The notes beneath the pieces were generated by a model. The model saw only the letters and a list, made by a program, of their open reading frames with translations, was not told the DNA's origin and did no database searches. A stretch of 64,000 nt of DNA from Anatilimnocola floriformis (lineage in GTDB: Bacteria; Planctomycetota; Planctomycetia; Pirellulales; Pirellulaceae), in assembly GCF_024256385.1 (NCBI RefSeq), contig NZ_JAMLFW010000001.1:4154001-4218000 (forward strand). Reading direction: 5' to 3'. Positions 1 through 8,828 of the stretch are shown here, piece after piece. Position numbers and translations under genes: made by a program. Position 1 is the first letter of the stretch. Each line of letters opens with the position of its first letter.

Positions 1-716
1 TCACAAATCAGCAGCGCGCCGTGCTTCCAAGTTAGTTCGCGCAGCGTCTGCAAAAAGTCCGGTGTGGGAACGACGGTTCCCATATTCCCGACAATCGGCT
101 CGAAGATGACACCCGCAATCGTCGAACCGTGCTCGGTGAAAACTTCTTCCAGATTGGCCACATCGTTGTATCGGCAGACAATTGTGTCTTGCGTTGTGCC
201 AGCCGTCACACCGGGCGAGTTCGGCACGCCGAGTGTCGCTGCCGAGCTTCCCGCAGCGACGAGCAGGCTATCGACATGGCCGTGGTAGTTCCCAGCAAAC
301 TTGATGATTCGATCGCGGCCCGTGTAGCCGCGGGCTAGACGGATGGCGCTCATCGTCGCTTCGGTGCCGCTGCTCACCAGGCGAACCATTTCGATCGACG
401 GTACGAGTTGGCAGATGAGTTCGCACAGTTCGTTCTCGCCCGGCGATGGCGCACCGAAACTGAACGCTTTCTCAATCGCTTCGCGCACGGCAGCGACGAC
501 TTGCGGATGCTGATGGCCGAGAATCATCGGTCCCCAGGAACCGATGTAGTCGATGTATTGATTGCCATCGACGTCGAACAAGTACGCGCCGGCCGCCCGC
601 TCAAAAACCACCGGCTCACCGCCGACGCCGCCAAAGGCCCGCGCAGGACTGTTCACGCCGCCAGGCATGAGTTCCTTGGCGCGGGAGAAAATCGCATGTG
701 ATTTAGGGCGTTGCAT
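1..716 (-). CDS. hemL: glutamate-1-semialdehyde 2,1-aminomutase, N-terminal part
   Basis: A PLP-dependent aminomutase that converts glutamate-1-semialdehyde to 5-aminolevulinate, the C5-route entry to haem, in the cytoplasm. The first 238 codons are present; the gene runs off the left edge, so the PLP-binding lysine is not visible. Recognisable segments in order are [13 protein letters not shown] near residue 16, [47 protein letters not shown] and FEPIVGNMG, all typical of HemL rather than other class-III aminotransferases. The ATG at 716 matches the usual HemL N-terminus. It is divergent from the DUF1549 gene, with about 200 bases between them that must carry both promoters. The family call is secure. 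Confidence 0.95.
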   Translation of the reverse strand, partial: MQRPKSHAIFSRAKELMPGGVNSPARAFGGVGGEPVVFERAAGAYLFDVDGNQYIDYIGSWGPMILGHQHPQVVAAVREAIEKAFSFGAPSPGENELCELICQLVPSIEMVRLVSSGTEATMSAIRLARGYTGRDRIIKFAGNYHGHVDSLLVAAGSSAATLGVPNSPGVTAGTTQDTIVCRYNDVANLEEVFTEHGSTIAGVIFEPIVGNMGTVVPTPDFLQTLRELTWKHGALLIC

Positions 717-916
717 GGGAGGGCAGAAGTTAGAAGGCTGAATGCGGAAGGAAGGATACAGTTTCGCCGATTTGGGGCGGCACTTGAAGGTGGCGAGGTT
801 CGCCGCAAATCAGCTTGCATCACCGTGACGCGTCGCTGAGAATGAACGCTTCCCTCCCGCCGCATATTTCCCACCTAAGGCCGTTCGCCACTCCCGCCGC
901 GAATGAGGAGCAACCG

Positions 917-2545
917 ATGCTTTTTTGGCAGCGACCACTGCTGGCTTTGTTCGTTTTCGGCTGTGCGCTGGCGAATTTGCTGCACGCCGAAGAATTGCTC
1001 CCGGCCGATGCCACGATCGAAGCTGCCGTCGATCATTACATCACTGCCCGCCAAAAGGCGCTGAGCGTCGAACCGGCGCCTCTCGCCGACGATGCCAACC
1101 TGTTGCGCCGCACGCTGCTCGATATGCACGGCCGGCCGCCGACCGCCGCCGAAGTGAAGGCCTACCAGCAAAACAACGACCCCGCCAAGCGCCGCGAATT
1201 GGTCGAACGACTCATGGCTTCACCGGCTTTCGCTCGCGAACAAGCTGCCGCGTTCAACGCCCTGCTGATGAATGGTACGAACGCTTCGCTCCGCAGTTAC
1301 CTGACCGAAGCCTTTCGCGAGAATCGCAGCTGGGATCGGATCTTCCGCGAGTTGCTCGTCGGCCAGGAGAAAGATGAAGAACAAAAAGGGGCCATCAACT
1401 TCGTCAAAGCCCGACTCAAGGATCACGACAAGCTGACCGCCGAAGCCAGCTCGCTCCTCTTCGGCGTGAACGTGAGTTGTGCCCAATGTCACGACCATCC
1501 GCTGGTTGCCGATTGGAAACAGGACCATTACTTCGGCATGAAGTCGTTCTTCGTCCGCAGTTTCGAGAACGGCGAAATGATGGGAGAGAAGTCGTATGGC
1601 CAGGTCGATTTCAAAACGACCGCCGGCGAAAGCAAACAAGCCAAGCTGATGTTCCTCACCGGCCAGGTGTTTGACGAACCAGAAAACAAAGAGCCCGACG
1701 ACAAAGCCAAGAAGGAAGAAAAGGAGCAGCTCGAAAAGCTGAAGAAGGATAAGAAGGCGCCGTCGCCGCCGGAATACAGCCGTCGTGCCAAGCTCGTCGA
1801 AATCGCTCTTTCGCCCGAAGCCAATTCGTTCCTCACGCGCTCGATCGTCAATCACGTTTGGAATCGCTTGCTCGGCCGCGGCCTGGTCATGCCTGTCGAT
1901 CAGATGCATTCCGAAAATCCGGCAAGCCATCCGGAATTGCTCAGCTGGCTCGCCCGCGATCTGCAGACGCACAACTACGACCTCGCCCGCCTGACCCGCG
2001 GCATTTTGCTGAGCGACACTTACGCCCGCAGCAGCCGCTGGGAATCGGCGGCCAAACGCCCGAGCGACGAACTCTTCGCTCTCGGTTTAGTCCGCCCGCT
2101 CACGCCGTGGCAATACGGCACCACGCTCAAAGTGGCGATGGTCAATCCCGATCAATATGCAGCCGAACTTGCCGGCGATGCCCTCGACAACAAGATGCAG
2201 GGGCTCGAAAGTGCGGGCCGCAGTTTCACCGAAAAGCTCGAACTCCCCGGCCCGGATTTTCAGGTCAGCATCGACGAAGCGCTGTCGTTCAGCAATGCCA
2301 GCCGAACCAGCCAGGAACTGCTGCGGATCGACGGCGGCACGTTGCTCGGCAAGTTGAAAGACATCGCCGACGACAAAGAAGCCGCGACCACGGCGGTTTG
2401 GAATATCTTCGGCCGGGCGCCAGCCGATGAAGAGCTGCAGTCCCTTGAGCAATATTTGAAAGCCCGCGCCGACCGCCGCGAACAAGCGTTGCAGCAGATG
2501 GTGTGGGCCCTGCTGACCAGCAGTGAATGCCGGTTCAATTACTAA
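917..2545 (+). CDS. DUF1549/DUF1553 secreted protein with a CxxCH motif
   Basis: A 542-residue planctomycete-type exported protein. A signal peptide (LLALFVFGCALANLLHA) is followed by a DUF1549 domain (LLRRTLLDMHGRPPTAAE onward), a single C-x-x-C-H motif at residues 188-192 that could hold c-type haem, a Lys/Glu-rich low-complexity linker near residues 254-292, and a DUF1553 domain beginning at SFLTRSIVNHVWNRLLGRG. An ATG exists at 815, but the ATG at 917 has GAGGAG six bases upstream and leads straight into the signal peptide, so it was chosen. It lies 71 bases before a DUF1501 gene, the usual partner. The biochemical function of these pairs is unknown; a role at the cell surface in polymer or redox metabolism is inference. 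Confidence 0.9.
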   Translation: MLFWQRPLLALFVFGCALANLLHAEELLPADATIEAAVDHYITARQKALSVEPAPLADDANLLRRTLLDMHGRPPTAAEVKAYQQNNDPAKRRELVERLMASPAFAREQAAAFNALLMNGTNASLRSYLTEAFRENRSWDRIFRELLVGQEKDEEQKGAINFVKARLKDHDKLTAEASSLLFGVNVSCAQCHDHPLVADWKQDHYFGMKSFFVRSFENGEMMGEKSYGQVDFKTTAGESKQAKLMFLTGQVFDEPENKEPDDKAKKEEKEQLEKLKKDKKAPSPPEYSRRAKLVEIALSPEANSFLTRSIVNHVWNRLLGRGLVMPVDQMHSENPASHPELLSWLARDLQTHNYDLARLTRGILLSDTYARSSRWESAAKRPSDELFALGLVRPLTPWQYGTTLKVAMVNPDQYAAELAGDALDNKMQGLESAGRSFTEKLELPGPDFQVSIDEALSFSNASRTSQELLRIDGGTLLGKLKDIADDKEAATTAVWNIFGRAPADEELQSLEQYLKARADRREQALQQMVWALLTSSECRFNY

Positions 2546-2616
2546 GAATAGGTTTGAAGTTCAGAGTTTGAAGTTGGCAACCTAACTACAAACTTCAAAC
2601 TGAAATGGAGTCTGCC

Positions 2617-3903
2617 ATGTCGGAAAATAGTGGATCGTGGAGCCGTCGCGGTTTCCTCGGCGCATCTGCCGCCGGAGCTGCGGTTGCTGCCGATATGACC
2701 GGACTGAATGTGCTGCAGAATCCCGTCCTTGCCAGCGAATTGAAGCAGCAAGGGAAGCGGGTGATTCTGTTGTGGCTCGCTGGCGGTGCGAGTCAGTTGG
2801 AGACCTTTGATCCCAAGCCGGGCCGCTCGACGGGCGGGCCGTTTCGGGCGATCAAGACATCGGTCCCCGGCGTTGAGATCAGCGAGCTCATGCCGAAGAT
2901 GGCCACGCGGCTGTCGAAGTACACGACGATCATTCGCTCGCTCGATACGAAAAATGCTGATCACGGCGGCGCCGCTCGCTTGATGCATCTCGGCCGACGC
3001 GACGAACCGACGGTGAAGTATCCCGACCTCGGCGCCGTGCTTGCTCGCGAGTTGGGCCGCGTCGACAGCCAGGTTCCTGACTACGTCAGCTTTTACACGG
3101 CCACCGAGGGCCGCGGCAGCGCGGTGAGCCAGTCTGGTTTTCTCGGCGCGCGGTACAACGCGATGTTCCTCACCGAAGGGAACGTGCCGCCGAACCTGCG
3201 GAAGCTCGACGAGATCAGCGACCTCGATCATCAGCAGCGTGGCGAGCTGCGCGACCTGCTGAGCAAGCGTTTCGCGGCCGGCCGGCAATCGGCATCGCTC
3301 GGCAGCCACAACGAATCCTACGCTCGAGTCCGCGGACTCATGGCCAGCGAGCAGCTCTTCGATATTTCGAAAGAGCCGCAAAGTATTCGCGACAAGTACG
3401 GCCCGACGCTCTTCGGCGAACAGTGCCTAGTCGCTCGCCGCTTGGTCGAAGCCGGCGTGCCGTTTGTCAAAATCTCGCGAGCCTGGTGGGACAGCCACGG
3501 CCAGAATTTCGAAACGCATCTGGAACTCGTGACCGAGCTCGACAATGTGATGAGCGCCCTGCTCGACGATTTGAGCGAGCGGGGCTTGCTTGAAAATACG
3601 CTCGTCGTCACCCTGAGCGAATTCGGCCGTACGCCGTCGATCAACAGCAGCCTCGGTCGTGATCACTTCGCGAGCGCATGGAGCAGTTCCCTCTCCGGCT
3701 GCGGCGTGAAAGCCGGCAGCGTTTACGGCGCGAGCGATGACGACGGCCGGGAAGTGAAGGATGGCAAGATCGGCGCCGCCGAGCTCTTCGCCACGATCTA
3801 TCGCGCCGTCGGCATCGACCATCGCAAGGATTACCACATCGGCGCTCGGCCGATTCCGTTGACCGATCCGGGGACCAAGCACGTCGCGGAAGTTCTTTCC
3901 TAA
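2617..3903 (+). CDS. DUF1501 family protein with Tat-type signal
   Basis: A 428-residue protein of the DUF1501 family, which belongs to the alkaline phosphatase/sulfatase-like fold. The N-terminus has a twin-arginine signal (SRRGFLGASAAGAAVAA), implying export of a folded protein. Family segments are LLWLAGGASQLETFDPKPG, NADHGGAARLMHLGR, FVKISRAWWDSHGQNFETH and LSEFGRTPSINSSLGRDHF. The start at 2617 is preferred over 2605 because GGAG sits six bases before it. It follows the DUF1549/1553 gene on the same strand and precedes a WD40 gene, a gene set seen repeatedly in planctomycetes. No enzymatic activity has been firmly assigned to the family. Confidence 0.92.
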   Translation: MSENSGSWSRRGFLGASAAGAAVAADMTGLNVLQNPVLASELKQQGKRVILLWLAGGASQLETFDPKPGRSTGGPFRAIKTSVPGVEISELMPKMATRLSKYTTIIRSLDTKNADHGGAARLMHLGRRDEPTVKYPDLGAVLARELGRVDSQVPDYVSFYTATEGRGSAVSQSGFLGARYNAMFLTEGNVPPNLRKLDEISDLDHQQRGELRDLLSKRFAAGRQSASLGSHNESYARVRGLMASEQLFDISKEPQSIRDKYGPTLFGEQCLVARRLVEAGVPFVKISRAWWDSHGQNFETHLELVTELDNVMSALLDDLSERGLLENTLVVTLSEFGRTPSINSSLGRDHFASAWSSSLSGCGVKAGSVYGASDDDGREVKDGKIGAAELFATIYRAVGIDHRKDYHIGARPIPLTDPGTKHVAEVLS

Positions 3904-3909
3904 AAAGCT

Positions 3910-4029
3910 CCCTCGCCCCTGTATTCTGGGGAGAGGGCCGGGGTGAGGGGCTGATACGGCAGATGACGTCGGCACCAGCTTCAACCCCTCACCCTACCCC
4001 TCTCCCCGGAGTACCGAGGAGAGGGAACC
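3910..4029. repeat. REP-like CCCTCACCC element, inverted pair
   Basis: Two copies of one intergenic repeat face each other. The right copy (3985-4029) starts CCCCTCACCCTACCCCTCTC and continues through CGGAGTACCGAGG to GAGGGAACC. The left copy (about 3910-3950) is its reverse complement with changes. The same element recurs at 52158-52202, and a diverged copy lies at 45051-45092. Each copy can fold into a hairpin around GGAGTACC. Confidence 0.75.
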
Positions 4030-4053
4030 AGTAGCAGCAGACAGAGAATTCAG

Positions 4054-5046
4054 ATGCCACCCGAAAAACTCAAACTCGCGAAAGATATGGGCAGCAAGGA
4101 AGTCTTCCTGTCGCTGGCCCGCGTCAAGGATTCCAGCCGATTGTTTCTCGGCGCGTCGGATGGCAAGGTCTACGACATCGACCTCGCCGCTGAGAAGCCG
4201 GAATTCAAGTCCTGGGAAGGCCATGGCCCGTATGTGACGGGGCTTGCGCTGGCAGGCGAGACATTGGTGTCCGGCGGTTACGACTGCAAATTGATTTGGC
4301 GGAACATCACGAACGGCGGAGTCATTCGCACCGTCGACAACGCTCACGCGCGCTGGATCCGCAAGCTTGCTGTTTCGCCGGACGGCAATCAGTGCGCGAG
4401 TGTGGCCGATGACATGGTCTGCCGCGTTTGGGAAGTCGAATCGGGCAAGCTCGTGCATGAGCTGAAGGGCCACGAGACACTCACGCCAAACAACTTTCCT
4501 TCGATGCTGTACACCGTCGCTTACTCGCCGAACGGCCAGCATTTGGCGACTGCCGATCGCGTCGGCCAGGTCTGCGTGTGGGAGGCGAGCACCGGCAGCA
4601 AAGTACAAACGTTGCAAGCGCCGGGGCTTTATACCTGGGATCCCAAGCAGCGGATTCACTCGATCGGCGGCGCGCGGAGCGTGGCGTTTTCACCGAACGG
4701 CGAAACCATCGTCGTCGGCGGCATAGGCCACATCGGCAATATCGATCATCTCGACGGCCCCTCGCGCGTCGAAGCCTTTGCCTGGCAGAAGGGCGAAAAA
4801 CTGCACGAGTTCCTCGGCGACGCCAAAGGGCTCGTCGAGTTCTTCGCCTTCGGCCCGGATAGCAAATGGTTCATCGGCGTCGGCGGCGACAACGGCGGCT
4901 TGATCCAGATTTATGATCTTGAAGCGAAAAAAGTCACGAAGAGCGAGAAGTCCCCGATGCACGTTCACGCTTGCGTGCTGAACGAAACGGCCGACAAGCT
5001 GTTTGCTTGTGGGCACGGCAGAGTCGGGGTGTGGGAACTATCGTAG
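4054..5046 (+). CDS. WD40 repeat protein
   Basis: A 330-residue beta-propeller protein without an obvious signal peptide. Successive WD-like blades end in motifs such as DCKLIWRN, DDMVCRVWEVESGKLVHEL and VGQVCVWEASTGSKVQTL, with the repeated framing phrases VSPDGNQ, YSPNGQH and FSPNGET. It sits downstream of the DUF1549/1553 and DUF1501 genes on the same strand and is probably a scaffold acting with them, although a REP-like inverted pair separates it from the DUF1501 gene. Its TAG stop at 5044-5046 lies inside the terminal sequence of the inverted-repeat element that follows. Confidence 0.88.
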   Translation: MPPEKLKLAKDMGSKEVFLSLARVKDSSRLFLGASDGKVYDIDLAAEKPEFKSWEGHGPYVTGLALAGETLVSGGYDCKLIWRNITNGGVIRTVDNAHARWIRKLAVSPDGNQCASVADDMVCRVWEVESGKLVHELKGHETLTPNNFPSMLYTVAYSPNGQHLATADRVGQVCVWEASTGSKVQTLQAPGLYTWDPKQRIHSIGGARSVAFSPNGETIVVGGIGHIGNIDHLDGPSRVEAFAWQKGEKLHEFLGDAKGLVEFFAFGPDSKWFIGVGGDNGGLIQIYDLEAKKVTKSEKSPMHVHACVLNETADKLFACGHGRVGVWELS

Positions 5047-5185
5047 GCGAAGTCACTCCGTGACTCGCAACAGGTGGATAGCTGCGGGAGGCGAGAACTG
5101 TAACTCACCCTCCATCCTTTCTATTTCAGATTCTCACTGCAATTGCCAAAAAACGTGTTGCGAGTCACGGAGTGACTGCGCCTAC
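5043..5185. repeat. 143-bp element with 32-bp terminal inverted repeats
   Basis: The left end (5043-5074) begins GTAGGCGAAGTCACTCCGTG and the right end (5154-5185) is its reverse complement, matching at 30 of 32 positions. Each arm also contains a near-palindrome, AGTCACTCCGTGACT. About 79 bases separate the arms and no ORF is present inside. The element fills the whole gap between the convergent WD40 and phoH genes, and both TAG stop codons lie within its GTAGGCG termini. It resembles a MITE-like intergenic repeat and could also fold as a bidirectional terminator. Confidence 0.8.
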
Positions 5186-6522
5186 AAGAGTTCACTCGCC
5201 AGATCGGCCAGCGCCGAGCGCTCGCCTTTTTCTAGCGTCACATGGCCGTAGATCGGCTGGCCCATCATGCGGTGGATGAGATAGCTCAGGCCGTTTGACA
5301 AAGCATCGAGGTACGGCTGATCGATTTGCCGGATGTCGCCAGTGAGGACGATCTTGGTTCCTTCGCCGGCCCGCGTGATGATGGTTTTCACTTCGTGCGG
5401 CGTGAGGTTCTGAGCTTCATCGATGATGAAGAAAATTCGCTGCAGGCTGCGGCCACGAATGTAAGCCAGCGGCGTGACGAGCAGTTTTTCGCTTTCACGC
5501 ATTTCGTTGATGCGCTGAGCAGCGGCGTCCTGATCGTTGAACTGGTGCCGGATGACCGTGAGATTGTCATACAGCGGTTGCATATACGGATCGAGCTTGG
5601 CGTCGACGTCGCCGGGTAAAAAGCCGAGGTCGCGATTGCTCAGCGGCACGACTGGGCGGGCGAGTAGGATCTGCCGATACTTTTGCCGACATTCTAGAGC
5701 GGCAGCGAGTGCGAGTAGCGTCTTGCCGGTTCCCGCCGTGCCGGCGAGCGTGACAAGTTTGATACTATCGTCAGTCAGCATCCGCAGGGCAAAGGCCTGC
5801 TCCGCGTTGCGCGGCACGATGCCGTAGGTGTTGAGCTTTTCGACGCGCACCAGCATTTGATCGGCATGGCGATAAGTACAGAGCACGCTTTTGCTGCCAT
5901 TGCGGAGGATGAAATTCTCGTTCGGCAGCGGATGCGTGATTTGCGGCACGCTCTCGAGCGGCACAAGCCCGCGCTCGTTGTAGAACTGCGAAATCACTTC
6001 GCTCGGCGCGTCTTCGATCACCCGCTTGCCTGTGTAAAGCTTGTCAAAGCTCTCGACCTTGTCGGTCGTGTAATCTTGCGCCAGCAGATCCAAGCCCTTG
6101 GCCTTCATCCGCAAGTTGGTGTCCTTCGTCACCAAAATCACTCGGCGATTCGGCTCGCGTTTTTGCAGCAGCAGGGCGCAGTTCAAAATGCGATGATCGG
6201 GCGTATCGGCGGCAAAGGCAGCTTTGACACGTGGATCGATTTCGCTCCCCAGGATGACGCGAATCGTACCGAGGCCGGGGCCAAGCGAAGTCCCCTGGGC
6301 AGTGAGCAGATTGTCGCCAGTCAGCTCGTCGATCGAGCGAAGAAAGTCGCGGGCTTGGAAGTTGATGGCTTCGTTGCCACGTTTGAAGTGATCGAGTTCT
6401 TCGAGCACCGTGATCGGAATCGCGATGTCGTTTTCCTCGAAATTTTGAATGCAGCCGCTGTCGTGCAGAATCACATTCGTGTCGAGCACGAATAGTTTGG
6501 GGACAGCCGGAGAATCGGTCAT
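5182..6522 (-). CDS. phoH: PIN domain + PhoH-family ATPase
   Basis: A 446-residue fusion of an N-terminal PIN nuclease domain and a PhoH ATPase/helicase domain (PhoH2/YlaK architecture), expected to act on RNA. The PIN part shows [12 protein letters not shown], the acidic [10 protein letters not shown] and [12 protein letters not shown]. The ATPase part has Walker A GTAGTGKT, a Walker B-like [13 protein letters not shown] and the downstream TGDIRQID motif. The ATG at 6522 ([16 protein letters not shown]) is preferred to the ATG at 6561 because it places the PIN start in its usual position. It is convergent with the WD40 gene, and its stop lies in the end of the inverted-repeat element. Confidence 0.92.
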   Translation of the reverse strand: MTDSPAVPKLFVLDTNVILHDSGCIQNFEENDIAIPITVLEELDHFKRGNEAINFQARDFLRSIDELTGDNLLTAQGTSLGPGLGTIRVILGSEIDPRVKAAFAADTPDHRILNCALLLQKREPNRRVILVTKDTNLRMKAKGLDLLAQDYTTDKVESFDKLYTGKRVIEDAPSEVISQFYNERGLVPLESVPQITHPLPNENFILRNGSKSVLCTYRHADQMLVRVEKLNTYGIVPRNAEQAFALRMLTDDSIKLVTLAGTAGTGKTLLALAAALECRQKYRQILLARPVVPLSNRDLGFLPGDVDAKLDPYMQPLYDNLTVIRHQFNDQDAAAQRINEMRESEKLLVTPLAYIRGRSLQRIFFIIDEAQNLTPHEVKTIITRAGEGTKIVLTGDIRQIDQPYLDALSNGLSYLIHRMMGQPIYGHVTLEKGERSALADLASELL

Positions 6523-6854
6523 GCTGCGTTCCGTGCGGGGCAATGCGTGCGGGTAGTTCATCCGTGAGCCTGCCTTTCTGTGCTTTCAGTCTGGCGCAAA
6601 AGAGGGAAAAGGACAAGTCGAGTGTGGCGACCGTTGCGGCGGCAGGGTAATTCGAGGATGAGCTGCAGGGCCGACGCTCGAACTGCCGCAAACTGTCGAG
6701 TGGAATCTTGAACATGCCGAAATGAAGACGAAGTGAGCGTTTCGCGAAGAAAACTTTCATTCGCTCGCTCACCAGCCGGCCCCCTCTCCCACTCCGCCGA
6801 GACGCGTATAATTCGCACTTGTCTCCGCATCTCCTTTCTCACATTCCCGGTGCA

Positions 6855-7748
6855 ATGTCGTACACCTACAAAAACTCCCGCGTCGTCAACGTCGCCGTCG
6901 TGCAGATGACCTGCACCGAGGCCAAGGAACCGAACGTCGAGAAGGCTCTCGCGAAAATCGCTGAGGCCGCGGCGAAAGGGGCAAACGTCATCTGTTTGCA
7001 GGAGTTGTTTGCCGGTCACTACTTCTGCCAGACCGAAGACCACGCCAAGTTCGATCAGGCCGAGTCCATTCCCGGCCCCACCAGCGACGCGATTCAACAG
7101 GCTGCGAAGAAGCATGGCGTCGTCGTCATTGCTTCGCTCTTTGAGCGACGAGCACCCGGTTTGTATCACAACACGGCGGTCATCTTCGATGCCGACGGCA
7201 CGCAGCTCGGGTTGTATCGCAAGATGCACATCCCGGACGATCCGTTGTTCTACGAGAAGTTTTACTTCACGCCCGGTGACCTCGGCTTCCGCAGCTTTCA
7301 AACGAAGTTCGGCAGGGTCGGCGTGTGTGTGTGCTGGGATCAGTGGTACCCTGAAGCCGCTCGCCTGACCGCACTCTCTGGCGCCGAGATCATGTTCTAT
7401 CCTACGGCCATCGGCTGGCTGCCGGAAGAGAAGGAAGTCTTCGGCGCGAGCCAGCATAACGCCTGGGAAACGATGATGCGCAGCCATGCGATCGCCAACG
7501 GCGTGTTCGTCGCGGCGCCAAATCGCGTCGGCCTCGAAGGTGCGTTGCAGTTCTGGGGCGGTTCGTTCGTTAGCGATCCCAACGGCAACCTGCTGGCGAA
7601 AGCCAAGCACGAAGGAGAAGAGATTCTCGTCGTGCCCTGCGATCTTGGGCTCATCGACGTCGTCCGCACACACTGGCCGTTCCTCCGCGATCGGAGGATT
7701 GATGCCTATGGCGATTTGACGAAGCGTTATCTCGATTCGGCCCAGTAA
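6855..7748 (+). CDS. aguB: N-carbamoylputrescine amidase
   Basis: A carbon-nitrogen hydrolase of 297 residues that hydrolyses N-carbamoylputrescine to putrescine, CO2 and ammonia. The nitrilase-superfamily catalytic triad is visible: Glu50 in CLQELFAGHYF, Lys123 in YRKMHIPDDP and Cys160 in VCVCWDQWYPEAAR. The sequence around these residues matches AguB closely. The ATG at 6855 was chosen over 6819 because MSYTYKNSRVVNVAVVQM gives a normal N-terminus. Sixteen bases separate it from aguA, so the two are almost certainly cotranscribed and supply polyamine from agmatine. Confidence 0.93.
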   Translation: MSYTYKNSRVVNVAVVQMTCTEAKEPNVEKALAKIAEAAAKGANVICLQELFAGHYFCQTEDHAKFDQAESIPGPTSDAIQQAAKKHGVVVIASLFERRAPGLYHNTAVIFDADGTQLGLYRKMHIPDDPLFYEKFYFTPGDLGFRSFQTKFGRVGVCVCWDQWYPEAARLTALSGAEIMFYPTAIGWLPEEKEVFGASQHNAWETMMRSHAIANGVFVAAPNRVGLEGALQFWGGSFVSDPNGNLLAKAKHEGEEILVVPCDLGLIDVVRTHWPFLRDRRIDAYGDLTKRYLDSAQ

Positions 7749-7764
7749 GTGAAATTCGCTGATC

Positions 7765-8805
7765 ATGCTCACACCACAGCAACTCGGTTATCGCTGGCCC
7801 GCGGAGTGGGAACGGCAAGCTTCGGTCTGGCTCAGCTGGCCGCGAAATCCGGCGACCTGGCCTGGTCACTTTAAACCCGTGCCGGCCGAGTTCGCACAGC
7901 TGGTGCGGACCATTGCGCAATTCGAGCCGGTAAATATTCTCGCCGGCGGCAAAGAGATTCTCGCGCACGCCAAATCGCTCGTCGGCGAGTTGAAAAACGT
8001 CACGCTGCATGACATCGAAACCAACGATGCCTGGTGTCGCGACCACGGTCCGATCTTTTTAACCAGCACGACGGCAGCGCGCTTGCAGCCGGCGCTCGTC
8101 GATTGGGAATACAACGCCTGGGGCGGCAAGTATCCGCCCTTCGACAAAGACAACCTGGTGCCGCAAACGATCGGAAAGCTGCAATATCGCCGCGTCTTTT
8201 CGCCGGGGATCATCCTCGAAGGTGGCGCCATCGAAGGAAACGGCGCGGGCTGTTTGCTGACGACCGAGTCGTGCTTGTTGAACCCCAATCGCAATCCACA
8301 CTTGTCGCGCGAGCAGGTAGAAAAATATCTCGCCGATTATCTGGCGATCAAAAAAGTGCTGTGGATCCAAGGTGGAGAAATGGCCGGCGATGATACCGAC
8401 GGCCACATCGATCAGATCGCCCGGTTCGTGAATCCGCGCACGATCGTCGTCTGCGTGTGTGACGACCCCAGCGACGAAAACTACGGCCCAACCCAGCAAA
8501 ACCTGGCAGAAGTCCAGCAGCTGACCGATCAAGACGATCGACCGTTCGAAGTCGCTCGTCTGCCGCTCCCGCGCCCGTTGTTTGTCGATGAACAACGCCT
8601 GCCGGCCGGCTATGGCAATTTCTTAATCGTTAACGACGCCGTGATCGTGCCGCAATTCGGCGATCCCGCCGATGAACAAGCGATTGGCATCCTGCAAGAC
8701 TTAATGCCGAATCACAAAGTCGTCGGCAGCCCTTCGCTCAACTTGGTCTGGGGCCTCGGCTCGTTTCACTGCTTATCGCAACAAGAGCCGCTGGCGCACT
8801 TGTAG
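7765..8805 (+). CDS. aguA: agmatine deiminase
   Basis: A 346-residue guanidine-modifying enzyme of the peptidyl-arginine-deiminase fold that converts agmatine to N-carbamoylputrescine and ammonia. Characteristic segments are ERQASVWLSWP near the N-terminus, TNDAWCRDHGPIF, EYNAWGGKYPPFD, LEGGAIEGNG, GDDTDGHIDQIARF and the C-terminal VWGLGSFHCLSQQEP, in which Cys336 is the nucleophile. All expected active-site positions are present. It directly follows aguB in the same operon, so together they run agmatine to putrescine. No arginine decarboxylase is in the window. Confidence 0.94.
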   Translation: MLTPQQLGYRWPAEWERQASVWLSWPRNPATWPGHFKPVPAEFAQLVRTIAQFEPVNILAGGKEILAHAKSLVGELKNVTLHDIETNDAWCRDHGPIFLTSTTAARLQPALVDWEYNAWGGKYPPFDKDNLVPQTIGKLQYRRVFSPGIILEGGAIEGNGAGCLLTTESCLLNPNRNPHLSREQVEKYLADYLAIKKVLWIQGGEMAGDDTDGHIDQIARFVNPRTIVVCVCDDPSDENYGPTQQNLAEVQQLTDQDDRPFEVARLPLPRPLFVDEQRLPAGYGNFLIVNDAVIVPQFGDPADEQAIGILQDLMPNHKVVGSPSLNLVWGLGSFHCLSQQEPLAHL

Positions 8806-8828
8806 CGGACGCTACGAAAGGACTCACC

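Noticed and set aside
917-5046. DUF1549/DUF1501/WD40 set as a new system
   Set aside because: This grouping is common in planctomycete genomes; its function is unknown, but its presence here is not new.
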